Shown: one piece after another, positions 24,464-32,578 of the stretch
Position numbering within the stretch: the stretch's first letter is position 1
Layout of the letters: each line of letters opens with the position of its first letter
From: Herbidospora sakaeratensis
Lineage (GTDB): Bacteria > Actinomycetota > Actinomycetes > Streptosporangiales > Streptosporangiaceae
Direction of reading: 5' to 3'
DNA length: 64,000 nucleotides
Assembly: GCF_001570525.1 (NCBI RefSeq)
Contig: NZ_BBXC01000018.1
Coordinates: forward strand, 182,559 to 246,558
The notes under the pieces: model-generated
Seen by the model: only the letters and a program-made list of their open reading frames with translations
Told to the model about the DNA's origin: nothing
Databases searched by the model: none
Translations under genes and position numbers: made by a program

Positions 24464-26299
24464 ATGTCACATATGACCCCAGAGATGCAGAAGCTCATCA
24501 CGTTGTTGAGGAAGGAGATCGGATACCAAGAGCAATCCGGCGGCTACACCAAGTTCGGGGACTGGTACAACGCCGTCGAGACCGACGCCGACTACTCGTA
24601 CCAGCCCTGGTGCGACATGTTCCTGTCATGGGGGGCGAACAAGCTCGGCTACAGCGACTGGTTCGGAGAGTTCTCCTACACGGTCGCGCACGCGCAGTGG
24701 TTTCAGGCGCAGGGGGCCTGGGGCCACGAGGCGAAGCCCGGAGCGGTCGTCTTCTTCGACTGGAACGGCGGAGGAAGCATCGACGGTATCGATCACGTAG
24801 GACTCGTGACGAAGGTGAACGGCTCGCAGTTCACCTCGATCGAGGGCAACACCAGCAACATGGTCCGGGAACGAACCCACGACGAGGGGACGGTCGTCGG
24901 GTTCGGCTACCCGGAACAGATCCTGGAGAAGACCGCCGGCCCAGCGGAGACCGGCGCGGACACCACGACCGACACCACCACCGGCACCGGCCCGGACACC
25001 GAAACCGGCACCGAAGCAGGCACCGAAACCGGCACCGAGACCCGGCCCGGCATGGGCCCCCACCCACGCCCGTGGGACCGGCCGGACACCCGCTCCGGCG
25101 GCGGCTTCGAAGACAAACCCGGCATCGGCTTCGACGGCCGACCCGGCCACGGCAAGGGCTCGGACACCGAATCCGGCCCGACATCCGGCACCGACTCAGG
25201 CACCGAATCCGGCCAGACATCCGGCGCCGACTCAGGCACCGAATCCGGACCTGACACCGCCGCGAAGACCGGCCCAAGCACCGCGCCCGGAGCCGACACC
25301 GGATCGGATGCCAGGAACGGATCCGACGCCGGAGCTGACACCCCGGACGCCAAGACCGGAACTCACGCCGGCGCGGGTACCGGCCCTCGAACCGACACCG
25401 GATCGCACACCGAAACCGGAACCGACACCGGCCCGGGTGTCGACAGGGGATCGGACACAAAGACCGGAACCGGCACGGGCCCGGGTGTCGACAGGGGGTC
25501 GGACACCGAAAGCGGCGCCCGCACCGGCCGGGGCTCCCACGATGGCGCCGACACCGGATCGAATGCCAGGGACGGATCCGACACCAGCGCGGGCACCAAC
25601 CCCGAAGCCGGGACCGACACCACCGCGGACACCAACCCCGGAGCCGGGACCGGCACCACCGCGGAGACCAACCCCGGGGCCGGGACCGACTCCGACGCGG
25701 AGACCGGAGCCCGCACCGGCGCTGACACCGGGACCGGGTCGCACACCATGCCCAAGTTCGGGATCGGCTCCCGGCCGGGCGACCGGCCCGACACCAGGTC
25801 CGGTGGCGGGTCGGAGGACGGGCACGGGTTCAGGGACACCTGGTCCGGGCCCGGACCACAGCACGTCTGGTCGGGGATCGGCGCCGACGTCACTCCTGGG
25901 ATCTCGTCCGACTCCGGCTCGCTTGCCGGTGTCGGCCCCGGCGGGTGCACGGGCAGCGACGAGAACGGCTGTCCGGACCGTGGTCCGCTCGTCTGGGCCG
26001 ACACACCCCCGGCCACGTCCGAGGAGGCCCTCACGGCCCCCGCGACGCCCCGGGGGCCGACCCCCAAGGTCATCCTCCTCAAGGAGATGGCGGCGGAGTC
26101 GCCGCTCGTCCACCCTCAGATCAGTGCCCTCCCGGTGGCCGCGAGCCGGCCGGCGCCCTCCTCCGTCCCGCACGCGCTGAGCGCGCAGGGGCTCGTGGCG
26201 CCGTTGCTGGTGGTGCTGCTGGCGCTGGCCTTCCTGGCCAGTCACCGGCGTCCGGCGTCCTCGGCGTCGAAGGACTACCTGGGCCGTCACCGGCGGTAG
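24464..26299 (+). CDS. CHAP-domain protein with long low-complexity stalk and C-terminal membrane anchor
   Basis: A 611-aa protein. Residues 1-~155 form a CHAP amidase/endopeptidase domain: Cys50 in QPWCDMFLSWGANK, His111 in GIDHVGLV, and Glu127-Gly-Asn129. It is followed by ~350 residues of Gly/Thr/Asp/Glu/Pro low complexity (repeats such as TNPGAGTDT and GTDTGPGVDRGSDT). A C-terminal hydrophobic helix (VAPLLVVLLALAFLA) and a short basic tail end the protein. No N-terminal signal peptide is seen, which is unusual for a CHAP wall hydrolase; a non-classical route or a missed upstream start is possible. Its role in cell-wall processing is inferred. The 3' end overlaps the convergent gene by 13 bp. 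Confidence 0.8.
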   Translation: MSHMTPEMQKLITLLRKEIGYQEQSGGYTKFGDWYNAVETDADYSYQPWCDMFLSWGANKLGYSDWFGEFSYTVAHAQWFQAQGAWGHEAKPGAVVFFDWNGGGSIDGIDHVGLVTKVNGSQFTSIEGNTSNMVRERTHDEGTVVGFGYPEQILEKTAGPAETGADTTTDTTTGTGPDTETGTEAGTETGTETRPGMGPHPRPWDRPDTRSGGGFEDKPGIGFDGRPGHGKGSDTESGPTSGTDSGTESGQTSGADSGTESGPDTAAKTGPSTAPGADTGSDARNGSDAGADTPDAKTGTHAGAGTGPRTDTGSHTETGTDTGPGVDRGSDTKTGTGTGPGVDRGSDTESGARTGRGSHDGADTGSNARDGSDTSAGTNPEAGTDTTADTNPGAGTGTTAETNPGAGTDSDAETGARTGADTGTGSHTMPKFGIGSRPGDRPDTRSGGGSEDGHGFRDTWSGPGPQHVWSGIGADVTPGISSDSGSLAGVGPGGCTGSDENGCPDRGPLVWADTPPATSEEALTAPATPRGPTPKVILLKEMAAESPLVHPQISALPVAASRPAPSSVPHALSAQGLVAPLLVVLLALAFLASHRRPASSASKDYLGRHRR

Positions 26300-27165
26300 A
26301 GCTCCGGGACCCCCAGGCGCGCCGCTCTGAGCCGCGCCCGGTGCAGTCCGGTGTCTCCGTACGCCGACCCGAGCGACCACACCCGGGCCACCCGGAGGTC
26401 GTGCCCGCGCGATCCGTGCCGCAGGATCGCGTGGGCCGCCCCGGCGGCGGCCTCCCCGGCTGCGGCCTTGGCCGCGCTGACGGCGCGCACGACCTCCCCT
26501 TCGGTCCGCGACTCGTGGTCGCCGGCGACGACCGCGGCGTCGTCCACGAGGGAGGCCGCGCACTCGGCCGCGTCGGGCGGGATGTCAGCGACCGCGCACA
26601 GGTGCCGGGCCAGGCCGACGAGCTGGGCGGCCACCGCGACGGTCGCGATCCGCAGGGCCGGCAGGGCCGACACCCGCGTGCCCAGGGGAAGGCCGGGACG
26701 CTCGGCCGCCACGCTGAACAGCCGGCGGCCCGGGTCGAGGCCGGGGCGGGGCGTCAGCCGCGCCGAGGAGGGCGGGAGGGCCTCCAGGACCCCGCCGGGA
26801 CGCTCGACGACCAGCAGGCTCGCGGTGTCGGCGTCGGGGGCGTACACGGCGTCTCCGACGCGGGCCGAGACCCGCAGCTCGCCGCGGGCGAGCGGCCCGT
26901 GGAGACACTCCGGCAGCAGCAGCGCGCCGAGCACGCACGTCTCCACCAGCGGGCCGGGCAGCGCGGCGCGGCCGGTCTCGGCGAACGCGGGCACCGTGTC
27001 GGCGAACCGCAGGCCGAGCCCGCCGGACGCCGGCGATACCAAACACCCGAGGAATCCGGTCGCGGCGAGCGCGTCCCAGCCGGGCAGCCGCGCGTCGGCC
27101 GGCGGCGCCAGGAGGGCGGCCCGGACCTGGGCGGCAAGGCCGAGCTGCTCATCGGTGTAAGCCAC
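26287..27165 (-). CDS. Short acyl-CoA dehydrogenase-like protein
   Basis: A 292-aa protein resembling acyl-CoA dehydrogenases: an N-terminal helical part (LGLAAQVRAALLA, GFLGCLVSPASGGLGL), a shortened middle beta region, and a C-terminal four-helix part (AVAAQLVGLARHLCAVADI, VSAAKAAAGEAAAGAAHAILRHGSRG). Typical enzymes have ~380 residues, so about 90 are missing, mostly from the middle domain, and the catalytic Glu cannot be placed. It resembles the non-catalytic small partner subunits of heteromeric acyl-CoA dehydrogenases, but no full-size partner is adjacent. Function uncertain. Confidence 0.65.
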   Translation of the reverse strand: MAYTDEQLGLAAQVRAALLAPPADARLPGWDALAATGFLGCLVSPASGGLGLRFADTVPAFAETGRAALPGPLVETCVLGALLLPECLHGPLARGELRVSARVGDAVYAPDADTASLLVVERPGGVLEALPPSSARLTPRPGLDPGRRLFSVAAERPGLPLGTRVSALPALRIATVAVAAQLVGLARHLCAVADIPPDAAECAASLVDDAAVVAGDHESRTEGEVVRAVSAAKAAAGEAAAGAAHAILRHGSRGHDLRVARVWSLGSAYGDTGLHRARLRAARLGVPELYRR

Positions 27166-27420
27166 GATCTGTTATGTACGTTCCGGCGAACCCGTCCGCC
27201 ATGTCACTAATCGCCGAATCTGACGGTGCGGCCGCCGGTCTGGTCACGACCGCCGTGGCAATCTACGATTTCTGCACACATCGGGTGAACGTTCAACCGG
27301 ATCACCGCGTCAGCTCTGTGACGCACGTGAAGGGGGTGACGTCCCGTCGACAGGGGCCTCGGCCGTGTCCAGCTCCTGCGTGAGCTGGAATCGGCTCTCC
27401 GGGAAACGCCGCGCACCATC

Positions 27421-29973
27421 TTGATCACCGGTGCCGCGGGGCTCGGCAAAACCCACCTGCTGGGTGAGCTGACCTCCCAGGCGGCGGGTTTCCGCGTGCT
27501 CAGAGGACGGGCCCGCGAACTCGACGAGGGCCTGGCCTACGCGCCGCTCGTCGACGCGCTGGAGTCGCTCGGCCGCGAGCCGAAGGCGCAGCAGCGGTTG
27601 TGGGAGCTGTACGACGCCATCGACCGGGCCGCGCTGGGCAGCCAGCCGGGCCGTCCGGTGGCCTCGCCGGGCGCGCTGGCCGGGCAGCTGCTCGCCGGGC
27701 TGCCGGGCCGCACCCTGCTGGCCATCGACGACGTCCACCACGCCGACGCCGACACGCTGCGGCTGCTCAAGACGCTGCCGCGCAGCTGCCCGGGCCTGGC
27801 GATCGTGGTGACCGCGCGGCGGACGCCGTCGCTGGAGGTCGACCTGGCGGTCCGCCTCGACCCCCTCTCGCGCGCCGAGGTCAGGAACCTGATCACGTCG
27901 CTGCTCGACCGGGCCCCGAGCGACAGCATGCTCGACCGGGTGCTGGCCGAGAGCCAGGGCAACCCGTGGTTCGTCCAGGAGGCGGTGCTCGCGCTCGTCC
28001 AGGGCGGGGCGGTGCGCTCCCCCGACCCGGGCGCGCGGCGCGGCGCGATCCTGAGCCGCATCTTCCAGCGCGACAAGGCCGGCCGCGACCTGGCGCGGGT
28101 GCTGGCCACGCTGGGCCGCACCCGCGACACCACCGCGATCGACACGCCGGGCACCCTGGAGGAGGTCGCCGAGCTCGCCGGGCTCGACAAACGCGCCGCC
28201 GAACGCGCGCTGGTCGCGCTGGTGCGCGACGAGGTGCTGGTCGACACCGGCGACGGCTACGCCTTCGCCCATCCGCTGGTGGCCGAGGCGCTGCACACCG
28301 ACCTCAACGCGGGCGAACGCCGCCGCCTGCACGCCCGCATCGCCGCGACGCTCCAGCGGCAGGGCCTCAGCGGCGCGCGCCGGGTGCTCGAATGGGCCAC
28401 CCACATGGCCGAGGGCGGCTCCCCCGACGAGGCGCGGGCGGCGATGTCGCGGGCCGCCGAGGTGACCCGCTGGACCGCCCCCCTGTCGGCCGCCCACTGG
28501 TACGGCCGGGCCGCCGAGATCACCGAGGACAAGGGCGAGCTGCTGGCGTTACAGGCGCTGTCGTACTGGAAGGGCTCCCGCCCGGCCCTGGCGCTCAACT
28601 CGGCCCAGCGGGCGCTGGCGCAGCTGCCGCCGGGCCGCCGCCACACCCGCACCTCCTATGTGGCCGTCGGCGCGGCCCACGCGATGGGCTGGTACGACGT
28701 CGCCCTCGCCATCCTGGCCAAGCAGCTGCCCCGCGCCGACGACCCGACCGCGATGCTGGCCCAGCGGGCGCTGCTGCTCGGGGAGCTGCGCCGCCCGCCC
28801 GACGACGCCGCGCGCCTGGCCTGGGCGGGGTTGCCGAGCTGCCCGCCGGAGGACCGCGTCATCACGGCCGGGGCGCTGGCCATGTGGGCGCTGGTCGAGG
28901 GCGACTGGCCGCAGACCGAGCGGGCGGTGTCGTTCCTGCTGACGTTCGCCGCCGCGATGCCGCCGGGCGCGCGGCTGGCCGCGCTGGAGTCGGCCGCCCA
29001 CGTGCTGGCGACCGGCGGCGAGCTCACCCGTCCGGTGAAGTTGCTGGAGGAGGCCGAGCACATCCACCGCGGCCTCGGCTGGCACGACATCGCCGGGCAG
29101 AACGCCCGCACCACGGCCGTGGTCCGCCGCCTGAGCGGCGAGTGGGAGAAGGCCCTGGCCGACATCCGGGCCTCGGCCGGGCCGCTGACCGAGGCGGGCC
29201 TGCTGGAGAACCACGCGCTGCTGCGCAACGTCGAGGCCGACATCCTGCTCGACCAGGGCCGCTACGACGAGGCGCGGGCGATCCTGGCCGACCCGCCCCC
29301 GGCGAGCGCGACCCAGACGGGCCTGCGCCACATGTACACCGCGCGGTTGTTCCTCGGCACCGGCGACCGCGCCGCGGCGTGGCGGTCGATCGAGCTGGCC
29401 AAGGCGACCGAGGTGCCCGAGGTGCTCCACCGGGTCCTGGCGGTCGAGGTGATCTGGCACGCCATCACCGGCGAGACCGTAGGGGCCCGGCCGGCCGCCG
29501 AGCGGCTCGACGACTCGGCCCGCAACGGCACCCCGCGCACCAAGGTGGCCGCCGACCTGGCCATGGCGTGGGCGTTCGGCGACGCCGACCGCGCCCACGC
29601 CGCGCTGGAGAAGGCGCGCGGCCTCCCCTACGAGGAGGCCCGCGCCCGTCTCATGCTCGGTCTGTACGCCGACCCGGCGCAGCTCGCCAAGGCGCACACC
29701 CTCTTCACCGCCCTCGGCGCGGCCCCCTGGCGCGACCGCACCCTCCAGCACATGCGCGAGGCCGGCATCGCCCCCGCGCCCTCGGCCACCCTCACCCCGG
29801 CCGAACGCCGCGTCATCGAACTGGTCGCCGAGGGCCGCTCGAACCCGCAGATCGCCGACGAGCTGCACTACAGCCGCAAGACCGTCGAGGTCTACCTGAG
29901 CCGCGTCTACGCGAAGACGGGCCTGCGGTCGCGCCTCGAAGTGGCGCTCGCCGTCGAACGCGGGGAGCTGTAG
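27421..29973 (+). CDS. Large LuxR-family ATPase regulator (LAL type), 5' end uncertain
   Basis: An 850-aa regulator beginning almost at the ATPase. Walker A is TGAAGLGKT (residues 3-11), Walker B is LLAIDDVHHADAD, followed by a winged-helix region, a long TPR-like helical middle (about 330-780) and a C-terminal LuxR helix-turn-helix (LTPAERRVIELVAEGRSNPQ, then IADELHYSRKTVEVYLSRVYAKTG). Such LAL/MalT-type proteins activate operons on ligand and ATP binding. Coding-like sequence with the expected pre-Walker residues (LGRVQLLRELESALRE) continues upstream in frame to a stop at 27337, but no ATG/GTG/TTG lies there. Either TTG 27421 is used, or the start lies behind a frameshift (GTG 27336 is one frame off). 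Confidence 0.8.
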   Translation: MITGAAGLGKTHLLGELTSQAAGFRVLRGRARELDEGLAYAPLVDALESLGREPKAQQRLWELYDAIDRAALGSQPGRPVASPGALAGQLLAGLPGRTLLAIDDVHHADADTLRLLKTLPRSCPGLAIVVTARRTPSLEVDLAVRLDPLSRAEVRNLITSLLDRAPSDSMLDRVLAESQGNPWFVQEAVLALVQGGAVRSPDPGARRGAILSRIFQRDKAGRDLARVLATLGRTRDTTAIDTPGTLEEVAELAGLDKRAAERALVALVRDEVLVDTGDGYAFAHPLVAEALHTDLNAGERRRLHARIAATLQRQGLSGARRVLEWATHMAEGGSPDEARAAMSRAAEVTRWTAPLSAAHWYGRAAEITEDKGELLALQALSYWKGSRPALALNSAQRALAQLPPGRRHTRTSYVAVGAAHAMGWYDVALAILAKQLPRADDPTAMLAQRALLLGELRRPPDDAARLAWAGLPSCPPEDRVITAGALAMWALVEGDWPQTERAVSFLLTFAAAMPPGARLAALESAAHVLATGGELTRPVKLLEEAEHIHRGLGWHDIAGQNARTTAVVRRLSGEWEKALADIRASAGPLTEAGLLENHALLRNVEADILLDQGRYDEARAILADPPPASATQTGLRHMYTARLFLGTGDRAAAWRSIELAKATEVPEVLHRVLAVEVIWHAITGETVGARPAAERLDDSARNGTPRTKVAADLAMAWAFGDADRAHAALEKARGLPYEEARARLMLGLYADPAQLAKAHTLFTALGAAPWRDRTLQHMREAGIAPAPSATLTPAERRVIELVAEGRSNPQIADELHYSRKTVEVYLSRVYAKTGLRSRLEVALAVERGEL

Positions 29974-29985
29974 GGAGCTCCCTAC
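29970..29985. promoter_or_regulatory. Perfect 16-bp palindrome GTAGGGAGCTCCCTAC
   Basis: The palindrome includes the stop codon of the LAL regulator and ends 36 bp before the metallo-beta-lactamase-fold gene. It is a candidate operator for that gene; as a hairpin it would have no loop, so protein binding is more likely than termination. Confidence 0.5.
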
Positions 29986-30021
29986 TGCGACAACCGAAGC
30001 CAGCACGGCACCATCGGCTCC

Positions 30022-31338
30022 ATGGGGATCCTGGAGTACGCCGACAAGGTCTGGCGCGGAGCGGTGCGGGCGCACGAGGTGCCCCTCGCCGAGCTGCGCG
30101 CCGACGGCGTGCAGGAGGTCACCGAGGGCGTCGCCATGTGGCCGGCCTTCGGAAACGTGTACGCCGTCAAGGGGGAGGCGGGGCTGGCGCTGTTCGACAC
30201 GGGCAACGCCATCGACGCCCCGGCCATGCACCAGGCCATCCGGGCCTGGTCGGACGAACCGGTTCGCTACGCCGTGTTCTCTCATGGGCACTTCGACCAT
30301 GTGGGGGGAATGGAGTGCTTCGACGGCGAAGATGGGACGCGGCCCATCGTCGTCGCGCATGAGGGCGTGGCGAACCGGTTCGCCCGTTACGCCCGGACCG
30401 CCGGCTACAACTCGGTCATCAACCAGCGCCAGTTCGGGTTCGGGCAGATGCAGTGGCCGGCCACCTACCGGGTGCCCGACCTGACCTACCAGGACCGGCT
30501 CACCCTGACGCTCGGGGACGTCACCTTCGAACTGCACCACGCCCGCGGCGAGACCGACGACGCGACGTGGGCGCACATCCCCGAACGCAACATCCTGCTG
30601 ACCGGCGACCTGTTCGTCTGGGTGACCCCCAGCGCCGGGAACCCGCAGCGGGTGCAGCGGTATCCCGACGAGTGGGCCGTCGCGCTGCGGACGATGGCCA
30701 CGCTCGACGCGGAGATCCTGCTGCCCGGCCACGGCCTGCCGATCACCGGCGCCCTGCGGGTGCGCCGGGCCCTGATCGACACGGCCGACTACCTCGACAG
30801 TCTGGTCGAGCAGACGCTCGACCTGATGAACGCGGGGGCGCGCCTCGACGAGATCCTGCACACCGTGAAGCCACCGCTGGAGTTGTCGCAGCGCCCCTAC
30901 CTGCAGCCCTACTACGACGAGCCCGAGTTCATCGTGCGCAACATCTGGCGCCTGCACGGCGGCTGGCACGACGGCAACCCGGCGAGCCTCAAGCCCGCCC
31001 CGGACGCCGTCTTCGCCAGAGCCATCGCCGACCTGGCGGCGGGCGCCGGAACCGTGGCGGGGCGCGCGGTGGTCGCCGCGGCGGAGGGCGACCTTCGGCT
31101 GGCCTGCCAGCTGGCCGAGCTCGCCGTCCAGGCGGAGCCCGACGACCACAAGATCCATGAGATAAGGGCGCGGGTGTACGCCCTCCGCGTCCAGCAGGAG
31201 CCCGGGGCGATGGCCAGGGGGGTCTACGCCTGGGCCGCGGCCGAGTCGCGCAGCAAGGTGACCGGCTGCGACCTGCTCGACGTTTACCACGAGGTGTCCG
31301 ACGGCCGGATGTGGTGGATCCCCGCCCACGACCGGTGA
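30022..31338 (+). CDS. Metallo-beta-lactamase-fold hydrolase with alkylsulfatase dimerisation domain
   Basis: This 438-aa protein has a metallo-beta-lactamase domain (about 30-270): strand LALFDTGN, zinc motif SHGHFDHVGG (His88, His90, Asp92, His93), a further ligand segment LLTGDLFVW, and LLPGHGLPI. A C-terminal helical domain (about 290-420) resembles the alkylsulfatase dimerisation domain. Alkylsulfatases are usually longer (~600 residues) and secreted; there is no signal peptide here, so it is cytoplasmic with an unknown ester substrate. It follows the LAL regulator gene by 48 bp, with a palindrome between them. Confidence 0.8.
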   Translation: MGILEYADKVWRGAVRAHEVPLAELRADGVQEVTEGVAMWPAFGNVYAVKGEAGLALFDTGNAIDAPAMHQAIRAWSDEPVRYAVFSHGHFDHVGGMECFDGEDGTRPIVVAHEGVANRFARYARTAGYNSVINQRQFGFGQMQWPATYRVPDLTYQDRLTLTLGDVTFELHHARGETDDATWAHIPERNILLTGDLFVWVTPSAGNPQRVQRYPDEWAVALRTMATLDAEILLPGHGLPITGALRVRRALIDTADYLDSLVEQTLDLMNAGARLDEILHTVKPPLELSQRPYLQPYYDEPEFIVRNIWRLHGGWHDGNPASLKPAPDAVFARAIADLAAGAGTVAGRAVVAAAEGDLRLACQLAELAVQAEPDDHKIHEIRARVYALRVQQEPGAMARGVYAWAAAESRSKVTGCDLLDVYHEVSDGRMWWIPAHDR

Positions 31339-31357
31339 CCGACACGCGCACCCAGTC

Positions 31358-31368
31358 CAGGTAACCTG
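31358..31368 (+). promoter_or_regulatory. Promoter and small palindrome of the HipA-like/DUF3037 pair
   Basis: CAGGTAACCTG has 5-bp arms around one base. Within it TAACCT (31362-31367) is a suitable -10 ending 7 bases before the GTG at 31375, so the transcript would be leaderless and the palindrome would cover the -10. Confidence 0.45.
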
Positions 31369-31374
31369 TCCGGC

Positions 31375-32133
31375 GTGCTGGAACGGATCACGGCGACGCG
31401 TTACGTCACGCCGCTGCGCGAGGGCGGCTCGCTGCCCGGTGTGATGGAGGCCGACGACCTCGGCACCCACGTCGTCAAGTTCCGGGGCGCCGGGCAGGGC
31501 CGCCGGGTGCTGGTCGCCGAGGTGATCTGCGCCGAGCTGGCCCGGGGCCTGGGCTTCGCCACCCCCGACCTGAAGGTGATCGACCTCGACCCGCAGCTGG
31601 GCCGCCGCGAGCCCGACGAGGAGATCCAGGACCTGCTGAACGCCAGCGCGGGCGACAACCTGGCCATCGACTTCCTCCCGGGCGCGCTGGGCTTCGACCC
31701 GCCGGTCTGGAACCCCGACCCCGACTTCGCGGGGAGGCTGATCTGGTTCGACGGCCTGATCCACAACGTCGACCGGTCGTGGCGCAACCCCAACCTGCTG
31801 GTCTGGCACGACGCGATCTGGCTGATCGACCACGGCGCGGCCCTGTGGTTCCACCACAACTGGCCCCGCGCCGACCCGCTGCGGCCCTTCGACGCGAGCG
31901 ACCACGTGATGACGAGGTTCGCGACCGAGGTGATCCCGCTCCCGGTGACCGAAGACCTGCTGCGGCACGCCGTCTCCCTGGTCCCGGGCGAGTGGCTCGG
32001 CGACGACTCCCGCGACGCCTACGTCGACCACCTGCTGACGAGAGCCGCCTCGACCGCCTGGCATCCCGACCTGACCGCGGCACCCAAGACTCCCGTGCGG
32101 ACCAACACGATCGGCGGCTTCTGGCGCTCATGA
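31375..32133 (+). CDS. HipA-like kinase-fold protein
   Basis: A 252-aa protein of the short HipA-like family. It starts with ATRYVTPLREGGSLPGVMEA (the glycine-rich entry) and has an ATP-contacting HVVKFRG. The core is LIWFDGLIHNVDRSWRNPNLL, the catalytic Asp-Asn region corresponding to HxxxDxxxRN of HipA, and then WLIDHGAALWF (metal-binding Asp). Unlike toxin HipA there is no N-terminal couple domain and no HipB antitoxin. Its stop codon overlaps the start of the DUF3037 gene, so the two form one unit. Kinase activity is inferred from conserved motifs; the substrate is unknown. Confidence 0.75.
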   Translation: MLERITATRYVTPLREGGSLPGVMEADDLGTHVVKFRGAGQGRRVLVAEVICAELARGLGFATPDLKVIDLDPQLGRREPDEEIQDLLNASAGDNLAIDFLPGALGFDPPVWNPDPDFAGRLIWFDGLIHNVDRSWRNPNLLVWHDAIWLIDHGAALWFHHNWPRADPLRPFDASDHVMTRFATEVIPLPVTEDLLRHAVSLVPGEWLGDDSRDAYVDHLLTRAASTAWHPDLTAAPKTPVRTNTIGGFWRS

Positions 32134-32516
32134 CCCGCGACGTCTACGAGTACGCGCTGATCCAGATCGTCCCGGACATCGAGCGCGGCGAACTGATCAA
32201 CGCCGGCGTGATCGTCTACTGCCAGCCGCGCGGCTACCTGTGCGCCCGCACCGACCTCGACGCCGCCCGCCTGCAGGCCCTCTGCCCGTCGGCGAACCTG
32301 CCCGGGGTGCTGCACTCGCTGATGGCCTACGAGCTGAGCTGCTCGGCCGAAGAGGGCCCGCTTCGCTCCGAATCGCTGGGCAGCAGGTTCCGCTGGCTGA
32401 CCGCCCCGCGCTCGACGATCGTGCGCACCGGCCCCGTCCACGCGGGCCTCACCGGAGATCCCGAGGCCGCCCTGAACCGCTTGCTCGACCGGCTGGTCAG
32501 AATCACATCTACCTGA
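32130..32516 (+). CDS. DUF3037 protein, partner of the HipA-like kinase
   Basis: A 128-aa protein with the DUF3037 pattern: YEYALIQIVPDIERGELINA at the N-terminus, a GVIVYC strand, and DLDAARLQALCP. Its ATG overlaps the HipA-like stop by 4 bp (ATGA). The two families are often found together in soil bacteria. The function is undefined; the small size and fixed coupling suggest a regulatory or substrate-presenting partner. The last 60 codons contain a Ser/Arg-rich segment (SLGSRFRWLTAPRSTIVRTG). Confidence 0.75.
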   Translation: MTRDVYEYALIQIVPDIERGELINAGVIVYCQPRGYLCARTDLDAARLQALCPSANLPGVLHSLMAYELSCSAEEGPLRSESLGSRFRWLTAPRSTIVRTGPVHAGLTGDPEAALNRLLDRLVRITST

Positions 32517-32578
32517 CCAGCCCGATATCCCGAAATTTCGGGCGGTGGAAGCGACCGGATCCGCCGATCGGAAACGAC

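Noticed and set aside
25000..25800. Separate Arg/Pro-rich proteins on other frames over the CHAP stalk
   Set aside because: They are shadows of the low-complexity stalk of the CHAP protein; no start or ribosome site and no domain.
27174..27383. Small plus-strand frame upstream of the LAL regulator
   Set aside because: Its C-terminal part overlaps the regulator's pre-Walker region in another frame and it has no homology signal. It was kept only as evidence for a possible frameshift start.
28549..32064. 1171-codon minus-strand open frame
   Set aside because: It is antisense to the LAL regulator, the metallo-beta-lactamase-fold and HipA-like genes, all of which carry clear family motifs and expected codon bias.
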